Source: Heyndrickxia sporothermodurans (GTDB taxonomy: Bacteria > Bacillota > Bacilli > Bacillales > Bacillaceae_C). From it: 64,000 bases of DNA. The stretch is taken from NCBI GenBank assembly GCA_018333075.1, contig BORH01000001.1:248001-312000 (forward strand), written 5' to 3'. Position numbers and translations under genes: made by a program. This document shows, one piece after another, positions 45,485 through 54,858 of the stretch; within the stretch, counting starts at the first letter, position 1, and each line of letters starts with the position of its first letter. The notes beneath the pieces were generated by a model. The model was not told the DNA's origin. It searched no databases and was given only the letters and a program-made list of their open reading frames with translations.

Positions 45485-46648
45485 ATGGAGCATTTGCTCA
45501 ATAACAAAGTTATAGACATTGAAATATCTGGTATTCGAAAGTTTTATAACATGGTCCAAGAAATAGAAGACTTAATTTCTTTTACTATCGGTCAACCTGA
45601 TTTTCCTACACCTGAGCATGTAAAGCTAGAAGGAATTAATGCAATTCAAAATAATTTCACGTCTTACACTCATAACGCTGGGTATTTAGACCTAAGAAAA
45701 GCAGCAAGTCAATTTTTACTAAAAAAATACGGATTACATTATTCACCTGAAAATGAAATAATAATCACAGTTGGTGCAAGTGAGGCAATAGATATTGCAT
45801 TAAGAACGATTTTAATTGAAGGTGATGAAGTAATATTACCTGGACCTATCTATCCTGGATATGAGCCTATTATACGTATTTGCGGTGGAAATCCAGTACA
45901 CATTGATACTAGAGACTCTCAATTTAAACTAACAGCAGAAAAGTTACAGCCATACTTAACAAATAAGACAAAATGTATCATTTTGCCATACCCTTCTAAT
46001 CCAACAGGTGTAAGCTTATCTAAACAAGAATTAACCGAAATAGCCAATTTACTAAAAGAAAAAGAAATTTTCGTCATCGCAGATGAAATATATAGTGAAC
46101 TCGTCTACGATGAACAACATTACTCTATTGCACAAGATTTAAAAGAACAAACGATTGTGATAAATGGTCTATCAAAATCACATTCAATGACTGGTTGGAG
46201 AGTGGGTATGCTATATGCTCCAGAGTGTCTTACTAAGCATTTCTTAAAAGTGCATCAATATAATGTTTCATGTATCTCGTCAATTTCGCAAAAAGCAGCC
46301 TATGCAGCTTTAACAGCTGGAATCAATGATGCAGAAATGATGCGAAAGGAATATATTCAAAGACGTGCATATGTAAGTACAAGGTTAAATGGTATGGGAT
46401 TAGATTTTGTGATGCCAAATGGTGCCTTTTACTTTTTTATCAAAATTCCTGAATACCTCCATACTAATTCATTTGATTTTGCTTTGGATTTAGCTAAAGA
46501 AGCGAGGGTAGCAGTTGTTCCTGGAAGTGCTTTTTCAGAATATGGTGAAGGATTCTTCCGTCTTTCTTATGCTTGTTCGCTAGAACTGCTAGAGGAAGGG
46601 TTAAATCGAATAGATGAATATCTTAATAAAAAAATCCATGTCGATTAA
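45485..46648 (+). CDS. patA: Aminotransferase PatA (class I/II, N-acetyl-LL-DAP aminotransferase type)
   Basis: PLP-dependent aminotransferase, 387 residues. PLP lysine in INGLSKSHSMTGWRVGM (about residue 229), TVGASEAIDIAL, YPSNPTGVSLS, DEIYSELVY, FFRLSYA. PatA in B. subtilis is the aminotransferase of the acetylated DAP pathway, which would act between the dapH and dapL products found at 27-29 kb. I use ATG 45485 (GGGTG upstream), not the in-frame GTG nine bases earlier. An IS element begins directly after its TAA. Confidence 0.9.
   Translation: MEHLLNNKVIDIEISGIRKFYNMVQEIEDLISFTIGQPDFPTPEHVKLEGINAIQNNFTSYTHNAGYLDLRKAASQFLLKKYGLHYSPENEIIITVGASEAIDIALRTILIEGDEVILPGPIYPGYEPIIRICGGNPVHIDTRDSQFKLTAEKLQPYLTNKTKCIILPYPSNPTGVSLSKQELTEIANLLKEKEIFVIADEIYSELVYDEQHYSIAQDLKEQTIVINGLSKSHSMTGWRVGMLYAPECLTKHFLKVHQYNVSCISSISQKAAYAALTAGINDAEMMRKEYIQRRAYVSTRLNGMGLDFVMPNGAFYFFIKIPEYLHTNSFDFALDLAKEARVAVVPGSAFSEYGEGFFRLSYACSLELLEEGLNRIDEYLNKKIHVD
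46644..46648. repeat. Target site duplication, left copy
   Basis: ATTAA, including the patA stop codon TAA; identical to 47918-47922. Confidence 0.8.
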
Positions 46649-46686
46649 TGGAGAGACCCAGATAAATGAGACAAGGAAAAAACACC
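46649..46686. repeat. IS left inverted repeat
   Basis: TGGAGAGACCC...ATGAGACA..GAAAAAACACC; aligns without gaps to the reverse complement of 47880-47917 with GACCC, ATGAGACA and GAAAAAACACC shared. Confidence 0.85.
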
Positions 46687-46708
46687 CCCTGAATCGTATT
46701 TATACAAT

Positions 46709-47044
46709 ATGATTCTAAGGAGGGTGTTTTTCACAAGAGTACATTACCCAGAAGAAATTAAATGGGAAACAATAAAGTTAAAGCAAGCTGGGAAGACGAA
46801 CAAAGAAATTATGGAGCAGCTAGGAATTAAAAATAAGACTCAAATTAAAACATGGATGAATTGGTACAAAACAGGTCAAACTTACCGGCTTTCTCAACAA
46901 GTAAGCAAACAATATTCCTACGGTAAGGGAATGGAGGAATTGAGTGAATTAGAACAATTGAAACTAAAGAATAAACAGTTAGAAACTCAAATAGAAATCT
47001 TAAAAAAGTACCAAGAGATCAAAAGGAGTTGGAGCCAAAAGTAG
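46709..47044 (+). CDS. IS3-family transposase OrfA
   Basis: Helix-turn-helix/leucine-zipper subunit. HYPEEIKWETIKLKQAGKTNKEIMEQLGIKNKTQIKTWM is the DNA-binding domain; the C-terminal part (LEQLKLKNKQLETQIEILKKY) is a leucine zipper. The true start may be a GTG or later codon after AAGGAGG. An A-AAA-AAG slippery heptamer at 47002-47008 allows the -1 shift into OrfB. Frame intact. Confidence 0.88.
   Translation: MILRRVFFTRVHYPEEIKWETIKLKQAGKTNKEIMEQLGIKNKTQIKTWMNWYKTGQTYRLSQQVSKQYSYGKGMEELSELEQLKLKNKQLETQIEILKKYQEIKRSWSQK
47002..47008 (+). other. Programmed -1 frameshift site of the IS element
   Basis: AAAAAAG positioned in the OrfA frame as A-AAA-AAG; the -1 frame read from here is open into OrfB. 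Confidence 0.7.
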
Positions 47045-47880
47045 TTGTAAAAGTTACAGAAAGCCTCTCATCCAAGTTTAAAGTAACCGATATTCTTAGT
47101 GTATTAGGCATTCCTAGGGCGACCTATTATCGGTGGAAAAAGAAATATAAAGTCATTCAGTTAACGCCTTTAGAAGAACTAGTCATTAAAATTTGTGAGG
47201 AAAACTTTTATCACTATGGTCATCGTAAAATCAAATCTATCTTAAACAGAAAGTATCGGATAAATGTAAATCGCAAACCAGTACAAAAAATTATGCAAAA
47301 ATTTCAGATTCAGTGTCAAGTTAAGAAAAAGCGACAAAAGTATATTAATGGTGAGAGTAATATTGTTGTTCCCAACATTCTCAATCGTAGCTTTAAAGCA
47401 AGTCGATCCAATAAAAATGGGTAACGGATATTACCTACTTACCATATGGCTCTACTATGTTGTATTTATCAACGATAATAGATTTGTATAACAATGAGAT
47501 TGTGGCTTTCAAATTAAGTACCAAGCAAGATATAACCTTAGTATTAGATACACTAAAGGAAGCTGTAGAGATACGAAAGCCAGTGGGCTTAATGCTTCAC
47601 AGTGACCAAGGATCCGTCTATACTTCGTACGCATTTCAAAATCTAGCAAAAAAAAGCATTACCACAAGTATGTCTCGTAAAGGAAACTGCCATGATAATG
47701 CCGTCATCGAATCCTTTCACTCCTCGAGTCGGAAGGATTCAACGCTCAAAGTAGAGCATCTCTGTCCAATTCTAAAGTAGTACAAATTGTAAATCAATAC
47801 ATGTATCGATATAATCATATACGCATTCAGGCAAAATTAACTACCTGTCCCCATTTGAATACAGGGGACAGGTAGCATAG
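47027..47880 (+). pseudogene. IS3-family transposase OrfB (DDE integrase), frameshifted
   Basis: Catalytic transposase in three reading frames. After ...SFKASRSNKNG a stop follows because one A is missing near 47412; the next frame restores WVTDITYLPYGSTMLYLSTIIDLYNNE with the first Asp, then LHSDQGSVYTS (Asp) and NCHDNAVIESFHSS (Glu). A second shift near 47733 (4-base loss in a CT repeat) and a third near 47838 (one A missing) separate the C terminus (VQIVNQYMYRYNHIRIQAKL). Other genes in the window are intact, so decay instead of poor sequence is likely. Confidence 0.88.
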
Positions 47881-47917
47881 GTGTTTTTTCTATGTCTCAT
47901 CTGAACGGGTCAGTCTA
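47880..47917. repeat. IS right inverted repeat
   Basis: Reverse complement begins TAGACTGACCC and shares three blocks with the left end; overlaps the last base of the OrfB stop. Confidence 0.85.
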
Positions 47918-47922
47918 ATTAA
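47918..47922. repeat. Target site duplication, right copy
   Basis: ATTAA, identical to the left copy. Confidence 0.8.
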
Positions 47923-47941
47923 GTACATGGATTTTTTTTAA

Positions 47942-48121
47942 TTATTGCCCTTTATATTTTCCGTTATTTTTTCCAGCTTTCTCTTTTTTAGCTTTGTCTT
48001 TATGAATCTTATTTGTTGCAGCACTTCCCATTTCATGTGCGAATTCTTCATTTAATACAGACGAATCAAAGCCTTTTTTATTTTTTTGATCTGCATCATT
48101 TTTCTTTGTACGCTTTGCCAT
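47942..48121 (-). CDS. Small Lys-rich protein, 59 aa, SASP-like in composition
   Basis: ATG with GGAGGAAAATAA upstream. 59 residues, hydrophilic, very rich in Lys/Asn/Asp, with MAKRTKKNDADQ at the start, a central SSVLNEEFAHEMGS, and a Lys-rich tail ending GKYKGQ. Composition and the EFAxE-like segment recall small acid-soluble or other minor spore proteins, but I cannot assign a family. Its stop lies 20 bases from the IS right TSD. Confidence 0.7.
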   Translation of the reverse strand: MAKRTKKNDADQKNKKGFDSSVLNEEFAHEMGSAATNKIHKDKAKKEKAGKNNGKYKGQ

Positions 48122-48212
48122 TTATTTTCCTCCAAACATCAATGTTTCTTTTAAAGATTTCAACCTTATATTTTTCTTTATTCACATCTAGTTTGAATGA
48201 AAGTTAGCATTT

Positions 48213-49085
48213 TTATTCCCAATATTTTATTAAAGCCTGTGTACCGCTATTATCCTCTCCTTTTTCTGCCAATTCATCATATAATTTTTTTGCCAGTTCT
48301 AAGCCTGGTAATTGGAGATTCATTTTATCTGCCTCTTCTAGGGCAATTCCCATATCTTTAATAAAATGTTTAATAAAGAATCCAGGAGAATAATCTTCAG
48401 CAAGCATTCTAGGAGCTAAATTAGATAGTGAAAAGCTCCCTGCAGCTCCAGCACTAATTGATCCCAACACATTAACAGGATCAAGACCTGCATTCTTCGC
48501 ATAGACCATCGCCTCTGATACACCAATCATATTGGTAGCAATAGCAATTTGATTACACATTTTTGTATGCTGTCCTGCTCCTGCATCACCTTGATAGATA
48601 ATATTTTGTCCGAAGCAAGATAGAATTGGTGAAACTTTATCGAAAATTTCTTTATCTCCACCCACCATTATTGTCAATGTTCCATTTTTAGCACCAATAT
48701 CTCCACCTGAGACAGGTGCGTCCAATGAATGTAGTCCTTTTTCATTCGCAGTGTGGTATATTTTTTGTGCAAGAGTAGGAGTTGAAGTAGTCATTTCTAC
48801 AAATACCACTCCATCACTTGCATTGTTCAATAATCCTTCTGAACCAAAATAGATTTCTTCTACATCTTGAGGATAACCAACCATTGTAAAAATTACTTCC
48901 GCACTTTTAGCTACTTCCTTTGGGCTCTCGCACCATTGTGCTCCATTATTAATAAGCTCTTCTGCTTTTTCTTTTGAACGATTATAAATAAATAATTCAT
49001 ATTTTTCCTTCATTAAGTGCTTTACCATACTTTTTCCCATAATCCCTGTTCCAATAAAGCCAATGGATAATTTCTTTGCTACCAT
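48213..49085 (-). CDS. ykwC: Beta-hydroxyacid dehydrogenase (YkwC-like)
   Basis: NAD(P)-dependent 3-hydroxyisobutyrate/tartronate-semialdehyde reductase-type enzyme, 290 residues. Rossmann motif IGFIGTGIMGKSM (~8-20), substrate motif DAPVSGGDIGAKNGTLT, catalytic Lys in GAGQHTKMCNQ, C-terminal helical domain ~165-290. B. subtilis ykwC lies near patA in the same interval. The upstream SDR gene is 26 bases away, so the two probably form an operon. Confidence 0.87.
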   Translation of the reverse strand: MVAKKLSIGFIGTGIMGKSMVKHLMKEKYELFIYNRSKEKAEELINNGAQWCESPKEVAKSAEVIFTMVGYPQDVEEIYFGSEGLLNNASDGVVFVEMTTSTPTLAQKIYHTANEKGLHSLDAPVSGGDIGAKNGTLTIMVGGDKEIFDKVSPILSCFGQNIIYQGDAGAGQHTKMCNQIAIATNMIGVSEAMVYAKNAGLDPVNVLGSISAGAAGSFSLSNLAPRMLAEDYSPGFFIKHFIKDMGIALEEADKMNLQLPGLELAKKLYDELAEKGEDNSGTQALIKYWE

Positions 49086-49111
49086 TGCAGTCTCTCCTTC
49101 ATCTCACTTAC

Positions 49112-49897
49112 TTATATCGATTTTATTTTCCCACCATCTACAAGAAAGCTACTTCCTGTTACATAAGAATTTGCTTCTGAAGCTAAAAAAACAACCATAT
49201 TTGCAAATTCTTCTGGTTCACCGTATCTTCCTAGTGGAATCGTTTGTTTTTCCATTTCTTCTATTTCTTCTATTGATTTCCCTTTATTTTTTGCATTGAT
49301 ATTATCTAAATGTTTTACTCGATCAGTTGCAATTCGACCAGGTCCTACAGTATTTACTAATATATTATATTTTGCAAGCTCCATTGAAAGTGTTTTTGAT
49401 AATCCTACAATTCCCGTTCTAAACGTATTGGAAAGAATAAGTCCTGGAATTGGTTCTTTTATTGATGATGATGCAATATTAATAATCCTGCCACCATTTT
49501 GTTTTAATAGTGGTAAGCATTCTCTAATGATGCGTATGTAGGAAAGTAAATTTAGCTCGAATGCATTTTGCCACTGTTCGTCTGTTATATCTTCAAAAGC
49601 TCCTGCTGGCGGACCGCCAGAATTATTGACTAAAATATCTAATGCACCATATTCTTTGAGTAATTTTTCTACCATTGCTTTTATGTGTTTTGGATTTGTA
49701 ATATCACAAACAATATAATCTACTCTAGCATTTCCAATTAAGGAAAGCTCCTTTTTAACTTCTTTTAATTGTTCTTCATTTCTACTTGCTAGCAATACAT
49801 TTGTTCCTTCATTAACAAAAGCTTTAGCAATAGCCTTTCCTAATCCTTGACTAGATGCAATAACAAGTGCCGTTTTGCCTTTTAAACCAAGCTCCAT
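49112..49897 (-). CDS. SDR-family oxidoreductase lacking the YxxxK motif
   Basis: 261 residues, classical Rossmann fold: cofactor site ASSQGLGKAIA, NNSGGPP, NxxS-type strand IINIASSS. At the catalytic position the usual YxxxK is replaced by SNTFR (Arg in place of Lys), the pattern of a BKR-like subgroup of SDRs. C-terminal PLGRYGEPEEFANMVVFLAS...GSSFLVDGG is typical. Annotated widely as 3-oxoacyl-ACP reductase-like; true substrate unknown. Pairs with the YkwC-like gene. Confidence 0.8.
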   Translation of the reverse strand: MELGLKGKTALVIASSQGLGKAIAKAFVNEGTNVLLASRNEEQLKEVKKELSLIGNARVDYIVCDITNPKHIKAMVEKLLKEYGALDILVNNSGGPPAGAFEDITDEQWQNAFELNLLSYIRIIRECLPLLKQNGGRIINIASSSIKEPIPGLILSNTFRTGIVGLSKTLSMELAKYNILVNTVGPGRIATDRVKHLDNINAKNKGKSIEEIEEMEKQTIPLGRYGEPEEFANMVVFLASEANSYVTGSSFLVDGGKIKSI

Positions 49898-49950
49898 TTT
49901 ACATTCCTCCTTTTTTTAAGTATAAACGATTCAATCATTTCGTTCACCTA

Positions 49951-49980
49951 TAAAAAAAGAGATGATCCACTGATCATCTC
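49951..49980 (-). terminator. Terminator of ptsHI
   Basis: GAGATGATC / GATCATCTC 9-bp stem, 4-base loop, TTTTTTTA on minus. About 125 bases past ptsI; a second hairpin (CTCAAGT / ACTTGAG, 50019-50047) lies in between. Confidence 0.82.
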
Positions 49981-50104
49981 CAAAATAAATAGGGGGAAAA
50001 TAAGAAAGAATGACCTACCTCAAGTAAACACCTTAACCCAACTTGAGATAGTTATATTTACCACCTTATCATTTGTTATAAACCTTTATTTTGTTATATT
50101 TGTT

Positions 50105-51823
50105 TTACACAGAAGTAACTTTTTTTACTACCTCTATTACCTCTTCATTTGTCTGAAGCTGTAATACTTCCTCGGCTAGCTTTTCCATATCAGATTTATT
50201 TAATGATTTAATTTGTGAACGAGCTTTTAAAATAGAAGATGCGCTCATAGAAAATTCATCTAAGCCTAAGCCAAGTAAAATCGGAATAGCTATTTCATCT
50301 CCAGCCATTTCCCCACACATACCAGTCCATTTGCCTTCTTTATGAGAGGCATCAATAACCATTTTGACTAATCGCAAAATAGCAGGATTATAAGGTTGGT
50401 AAAGATAGGAAACACGCTCATTCATTCGGTCTGCTGCCATTGTATACTGTATTAAATCATTAGTTCCGATACTAAAGAAATCAACTTCCTTAGCAAATTG
50501 ATCTGCTAATACTGCGGTTGATGGAATTTCAACCATAATTCCGACCTCGATTTGGCTAGAAACTTGAATATTTTCAGAAACAAGCTTTTCTTTCTCTTCC
50601 ATCAAAATAGCTTTTGCCTGTCTAAATTCATTCAATGTTGAAATCATTGGGAACATAATTTTTAAATTACCATATACACTTGCTCGAAGAAGCGCTCTTA
50701 ATTGTGTACGGAACATATCCTGTTCTTCTAAACAAAGACGAATCGCTCTAAAGCCTAAGAATGGATTCATTTCTTCAGGTAATTTTAAATACGGAAGATT
50801 TTTGTCTCCTCCAATATCCAATGTTCGGACAACTACTGATTTTCCATCCATTCCTTCAAGTACTGCTTTATATGCTTCGAATTGCTCATCTTCTGTCGGG
50901 AATTGGTCTCGACCCATATACAAAAATTCAGTACGGTAAAGTCCAATTGCTTCGCCGCCATTAGCATGAACACCATTTAAGTCATTTGGTGTACCGATAT
51001 TTGCAGCAAGTTCAACATGATGGCCATCACTTGAAACGGTTTTTTCATTAACAAGTTTTGCCCATTCTGCCTTTTGTAGATCATACTTTTCTTTTTCTTT
51101 TTTATATTGTTCAACTACTTCAGCTGTAGGATTAATATGTACCTCACCATTTAACCCATCAACAATGACGATGTCACCATTTGCAATTTCATTAATTGCA
51201 GATTTAGTACCAACTACTGCAGGGATTTCAAGTGAGCGCGCCATAATTGCTGAATGGGAAGTACGTCCCCCAATATTAGTAGTAAAACCTTTAACAAAAT
51301 CTCTATTTAGCTGTGCAGTATCAGATGGAGTTAAATCTTCAGCAACAACAATGACCTCTTCAGAAATTAAACTCGGATTAGGTATTTTTACATTTAATAA
51401 ATGGGATAATACTCGTTTTCTAACATCTCGAATATCTGCAGCACGCTCTTGCATATATTCATTATCCATTTGTTCAAACATCATAATAAACATATCTGTC
51501 GTATCTTTAAGTGCGCTTTCAGCATTAACTTTTTCTTCGCTAATCTTACCTTCAACTGACGATAATAGCTCTGGATCACTAAGAACAAGAAGGTGTGCAT
51601 CAAATATTGCAGCTTTATCTGCTCCTAGCTTTTCATTTGCATGGTTACGAATAATTTCTAGCTCCGAAGTTGCTGCAGCAATAGCTTGTTTAAATCGCTG
51701 AACCTCTTTTTCCACATCTTCAATTTGCTTTTTAGAAAATGATAAATCAGGTTCAACTAAACGATAAGCCTTTGCAATAGCAATCCCATTCGAAGCTGCT
51801 ATTCCTTTTAGTAATGTAGACAT
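50105..51823 (-). CDS. ptsI: PTS enzyme I (phosphoenolpyruvate-protein phosphotransferase)
   Basis: General PTS enzyme that moves phosphate from PEP to HPr. 572 residues. N-terminal HPr-binding helical domain, phosphohistidine in [13 protein letters not shown] (~residue 190), PEP-binding TIM barrel with [30 protein letters not shown], and active-site Cys in [11 protein letters not shown]. Shares one base with the ptsH stop (TAATG). ptsG, which precedes ptsH in B. subtilis, is absent. Confidence 0.97.
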   Translation of the reverse strand: MSTLLKGIAASNGIAIAKAYRLVEPDLSFSKKQIEDVEKEVQRFKQAIAAATSELEIIRNHANEKLGADKAAIFDAHLLVLSDPELLSSVEGKISEEKVNAESALKDTTDMFIMMFEQMDNEYMQERAADIRDVRKRVLSHLLNVKIPNPSLISEEVIVVAEDLTPSDTAQLNRDFVKGFTTNIGGRTSHSAIMARSLEIPAVVGTKSAINEIANGDIVIVDGLNGEVHINPTAEVVEQYKKEKEKYDLQKAEWAKLVNEKTVSSDGHHVELAANIGTPNDLNGVHANGGEAIGLYRTEFLYMGRDQFPTEDEQFEAYKAVLEGMDGKSVVVRTLDIGGDKNLPYLKLPEEMNPFLGFRAIRLCLEEQDMFRTQLRALLRASVYGNLKIMFPMISTLNEFRQAKAILMEEKEKLVSENIQVSSQIEVGIMVEIPSTAVLADQFAKEVDFFSIGTNDLIQYTMAADRMNERVSYLYQPYNPAILRLVKMVIDASHKEGKWTGMCGEMAGDEIAIPILLGLGLDEFSMSASSILKARSQIKSLNKSDMEKLAEEVLQLQTNEEVIEVVKKVTSV

Positions 51824-52089
51824 TACTCTGCCAAGCCTTCTTTTTTCAAAAGTTCTTCTAGGCTATTTAATGCATCAGCTTCATCGCTTCCTTCTGCACT
51901 GATAGTAATTTGTGCATCTTTACCAATACCTAAAGACATTACACCCATAATAGATTTTAAATTCACTTGTTTTCCATTATACGCCAATTGAATTTCTGAA
52001 TCGAATTTACTAGCTGTTTGAACAAGTAATGTAGCTGGACGAGCATGTATTCCAGTATCTGCAATAACTTTAAATTGTTTTTGTGTCAT
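51823..52089 (-). CDS. ptsH: Phosphocarrier protein HPr
   Basis: 88-residue HPr with H15 ([12 protein letters not shown]-dependent phosphorylation) and S46 ([10 protein letters not shown], HPr kinase site), so it can act both in sugar uptake and as CcpA cofactor. ATG 52089 follows AAAGGAG by seven bases; a longer frame upstream is not supported. Confidence 0.97.
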   Translation of the reverse strand: MTQKQFKVIADTGIHARPATLLVQTASKFDSEIQLAYNGKQVNLKSIMGVMSLGIGKDAQITISAEGSDEADALNSLEELLKKEGLAE

Positions 52090-52272
52090 TATAAAATCTC
52101 CTTTAACTCTGTAAAATTTTATTTCCTCATAATAAAAAATAATCGACCAAATCTTTTTCGTCAAATATTATTTATTGCCAAATAAGAAAAACGAGTGCAA
52201 TTAGTTACCATTGTATGTACAAAGAGTGTCTAATCTATATCCCTTTATAAAAAAGCAGAGGTGGAATGGTAA

Positions 52273-52389
52273 ATGAAATTGACTAGAACAAACTTAGAAG
52301 AAATATATTTCCATTTAAAAACACTGCACCTATATTGTACTTTAAAAAGAGTATCATACCTTACAGTTAATGAAAAACTAATTGCTTAA
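52273..52389 (+). CDS. Candidate 38-aa small protein
   Basis: ATG with AGAGGTGG eight bases upstream, 38 codons: MKLTRTNLEEIYFHLKTLHLYC..., then LKRVSYLTVNEKLIA. Looks like a folded helical micro-protein, not random AT-rich coding. Divergent from ptsH, convergent with the DUF4129 gene. Not recognised. Confidence 0.45.
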   Translation: MKLTRTNLEEIYFHLKTLHLYCTLKRVSYLTVNEKLIA

Positions 52390-52403
52390 GTATTAATATT
52401 ACA

Positions 52404-53696
52404 TTATTTTGGTAAGTTATGAAAAGCTTCTTCATCTTTTTTTATAGACTTTTTTTCTTTAATCTGCTTTTTGATTAATTTATTTTCATTTAAAAAATAA
52501 TCTACATCTGATTTCGTTACACTGCCCTTTCCATATCGTACCTCTTCATATATTTGAATCCATCTATTTGGGCATTTAATTTGAAGACGTCCAATCCAAT
52601 CACGAACTGATTCTGAAGCTTTCCTTCCATATTTTTTCTTATTTGCGCTTCTTTCTAATTCGTACATACATTTTCGGATTTGATGTGTGGCTATAGAATA
52701 TCGAGGTTGTCGAACTGAGCTCAAAATTCCGTGCTTTTCTTTTTTTAGATCTTGAGAAATGAATATATTTTTTTCATCTTCTATCGCAGTATAAGTTTTA
52801 AAACGACGAAATTTCAAAAATAACCAAGTAACTAATATAATGAAAACGATAAATAAAATAATATAAAAATTGTCTCCATCAACATTTGCTTCTTCTATTA
52901 AGCTTTTTTCTTTAGATTCAGCTTTATTTTCAGTATTTATCTCTAACTCTTTTATGTATTGTTCCGCATCTGTATTGTTTTTTAGAAAATTCGAAAATAT
53001 ATTTACAAACGGACTTACTATAAGAGTAATAAGTTTTGTAATAATGGTTAGCATACTTAAAAAGCCATGTCGCAGTCCTCCGCTGACGAATACGAGTAAA
53101 GTGGAGATTGTTATAGGTATGATAACCACAAAGATTGCTAGTAATATAATAGTATTTTTTTTATTAACATAACTTTGAAAATAATTTTTCACAAATGTAC
53201 CAAAGGTTAACATAAAAAATTGCATTAATATTAATACTAGTAATGAGTTTAAATTTACAAATTTTAAAGGGATTCCTATTCCATACATGGCAATACCAAA
53301 AATGATCGTCAACAATAGTAAACTATTTTGATTATCAAAGTAATCATCATCAAAGTCTTCAGGAATTAATTGATATATTCTCCACTGACTAAATAGAAAC
53401 ATGATAATCGTAATCCATATTGGGATACCCACCAATAATGATCCAAAAATGATTATAGGAATCGAAACAAAATAATAATATTTTTGAACCTTCTGCTTCT
53501 CCCCCCAGGATAAAAGTAAAGCAAATAATATTGAAACTGCTAAGATTATTAAAAGAAACCAACTTATCGTCTGCTCTCCACTATTTAAACGAATTGGAAA
53601 TAATAAAATAGCCAATAATATTGATTCACTCAAAATAACTTTATAGATTCCTATCATCCAATTTAAGCTTGATTTACTTTTCGATACTGTATCCAT
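52404..53696 (-). CDS. Multi-pass membrane protein with C-terminal DUF4129-like domain
   Basis: 430 residues. About seven to eight hydrophobic segments (~10-290) and a cytoplasmic C-terminal helical domain (RQPRYSIATHQIRKCMYELERSANKKKYGRKASESVRDWI) of the DUF4129 type. Its start overlaps the DUF58 gene by 34 bases; AAGGAG lies ten bases upstream. In many Firmicutes this locus is MoxR-DUF58-transglutaminase; here no transglutaminase domain is visible. Confidence 0.75.
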   Translation of the reverse strand: MDTVSKSKSSLNWMIGIYKVILSESILLAILLFPIRLNSGEQTISWFLLIILAVSILFALLLSWGEKQKVQKYYYFVSIPIIIFGSLLVGIPIWITIIMFLFSQWRIYQLIPEDFDDDYFDNQNSLLLLTIIFGIAMYGIGIPLKFVNLNSLLVLILMQFFMLTFGTFVKNYFQSYVNKKNTIILLAIFVVIIPITISTLLVFVSGGLRHGFLSMLTIITKLITLIVSPFVNIFSNFLKNNTDAEQYIKELEINTENKAESKEKSLIEEANVDGDNFYIILFIVFIILVTWLFLKFRRFKTYTAIEDEKNIFISQDLKKEKHGILSSVRQPRYSIATHQIRKCMYELERSANKKKYGRKASESVRDWIGRLQIKCPNRWIQIYEEVRYGKGSVTKSDVDYFLNENKLIKKQIKEKKSIKKDEEAFHNLPK

Positions 53697-54856
53697 TCAT
53701 TCATAGCTCCTTGTCCATTTACTGTTTTCACTTCAAAAACAGCTGATCTTCCCAGGCAATAACTTAATAATATTTGATTGGTTTCATGTGTATTTTCACC
53801 GAGATGTATCACTATAGGAAAGGATGTTCCCCTTTTTTTAATATCCTTTAACATAAATGGGTATGAAATTGGGAATGAGTGCACAGATAGCATCGATAAC
53901 ATTTCCAATGCCTTTTGACGTTGTACTCTACCCTCACCCTCAGAAAGGTAAAAATAAGGAATATCACCATGTGTACGAACATTTATTGCTAACGCAAATG
54001 GAATGTTTTCTTTTACTGCTCTTTCAATTAAAAAAGCTGTATAACTAATTATTTCCTCTAATTCTCGATTTATTGAATGGCGTTCAGAAATATTTAAAAC
54101 AAAAAGCCATGTCCTTGCTCCCATATTAGGGAATATTTTCGTTTGCAATTGCTGCAATTTAGCACTTGCTTTCCAATGAATATGTTGAAAAGAATCTCCA
54201 TTTGTATATTCTCTCGTTCCTATAGGTTGTAATGGATCATAGTATAGTGATGTTCTTGTATCTTGAATTCCATGCAATAATACAGGCTGTTCCTTCAAAA
54301 TATTTAGAGCCTTCCTTTGTGGATAAACTAATTTTTTCATTTTGACGATTTCATTACAATTTAGAATTACTATCCCACTTCCAAATAAATGTTGGATTTT
54401 CACCTCTAATTTATATATGTGAGAAACTCCTCTTTTTACTGCTATAAAAGGAATCTGAACCTCAATTTTTTCATTAGTCCATGCTTTAAAAGGGATGTTT
54501 ACTTCAATAAATGAACGATTCTTATGAAATGGAAGATTAGTAGGTTCAATACAATCATCAAAGGTTATCAATAAATTCCCTTTAATAATGGGTACTCCTT
54601 TATTAATAAACGTTAACTTCCAGTTCCCCTCATCATCAATATTTAACCTAGAAATTTCCTTTTTATTATCAAAAATCAGCTTTTCTCCTAATTTTGAAAA
54701 ATACAAATGGTGAAAAAATAAAATAATGGTTCCAACTAAGCTTGTAAACAGTAACCATTTATTTCCGAATATAAAAGCCAGTAGCATTAAAATGATTAAT
54801 ACTGATCGAGCAATAACTAAGTGGCGAGAAACAAGAATATCCTTTCCCCATTTCAT
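53663..54856 (-). CDS. DUF58 domain protein
   Basis: 397 residues. Two N-terminal hydrophobic segments (~10-50), a beta-rich middle, and the DUF58 signature GTREYTNGDSFQHIHWKASAKLQQLQTKIF around residue 210-240. DUF58 proteins are partners of MoxR AAA+ ATPases and have vWA-like folds. Starts two bases after the MoxR stop. Function likely in envelope protein assembly or cofactor insertion; unproved. Confidence 0.85.
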   Translation of the reverse strand: MKWGKDILVSRHLVIARSVLIILMLLAFIFGNKWLLFTSLVGTIILFFHHLYFSKLGEKLIFDNKKEISRLNIDDEGNWKLTFINKGVPIIKGNLLITFDDCIEPTNLPFHKNRSFIEVNIPFKAWTNEKIEVQIPFIAVKRGVSHIYKLEVKIQHLFGSGIVILNCNEIVKMKKLVYPQRKALNILKEQPVLLHGIQDTRTSLYYDPLQPIGTREYTNGDSFQHIHWKASAKLQQLQTKIFPNMGARTWLFVLNISERHSINRELEEIISYTAFLIERAVKENIPFALAINVRTHGDIPYFYLSEGEGRVQRQKALEMLSMLSVHSFPISYPFMLKDIKKRGTSFPIVIHLGENTHETNQILLSYCLGRSAVFEVKTVNGQGAMNEWIQYRKVNQA

Positions 54857-54858
54857 TA

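Larger units (their letters stand above)
46649..47917 (+). mobile_element. IS3-family (IS150-like) insertion sequence, 1269 bp, degenerate transposase
   Basis: Two overlapping transposase frames (OrfA helix-turn-helix, OrfB DDE integrase) between imperfect 38-bp inverted repeats, flanked by 5-bp direct repeats ATTAA. OrfB carries several frameshifts, so the copy is probably not autonomous. Confidence 0.9.
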
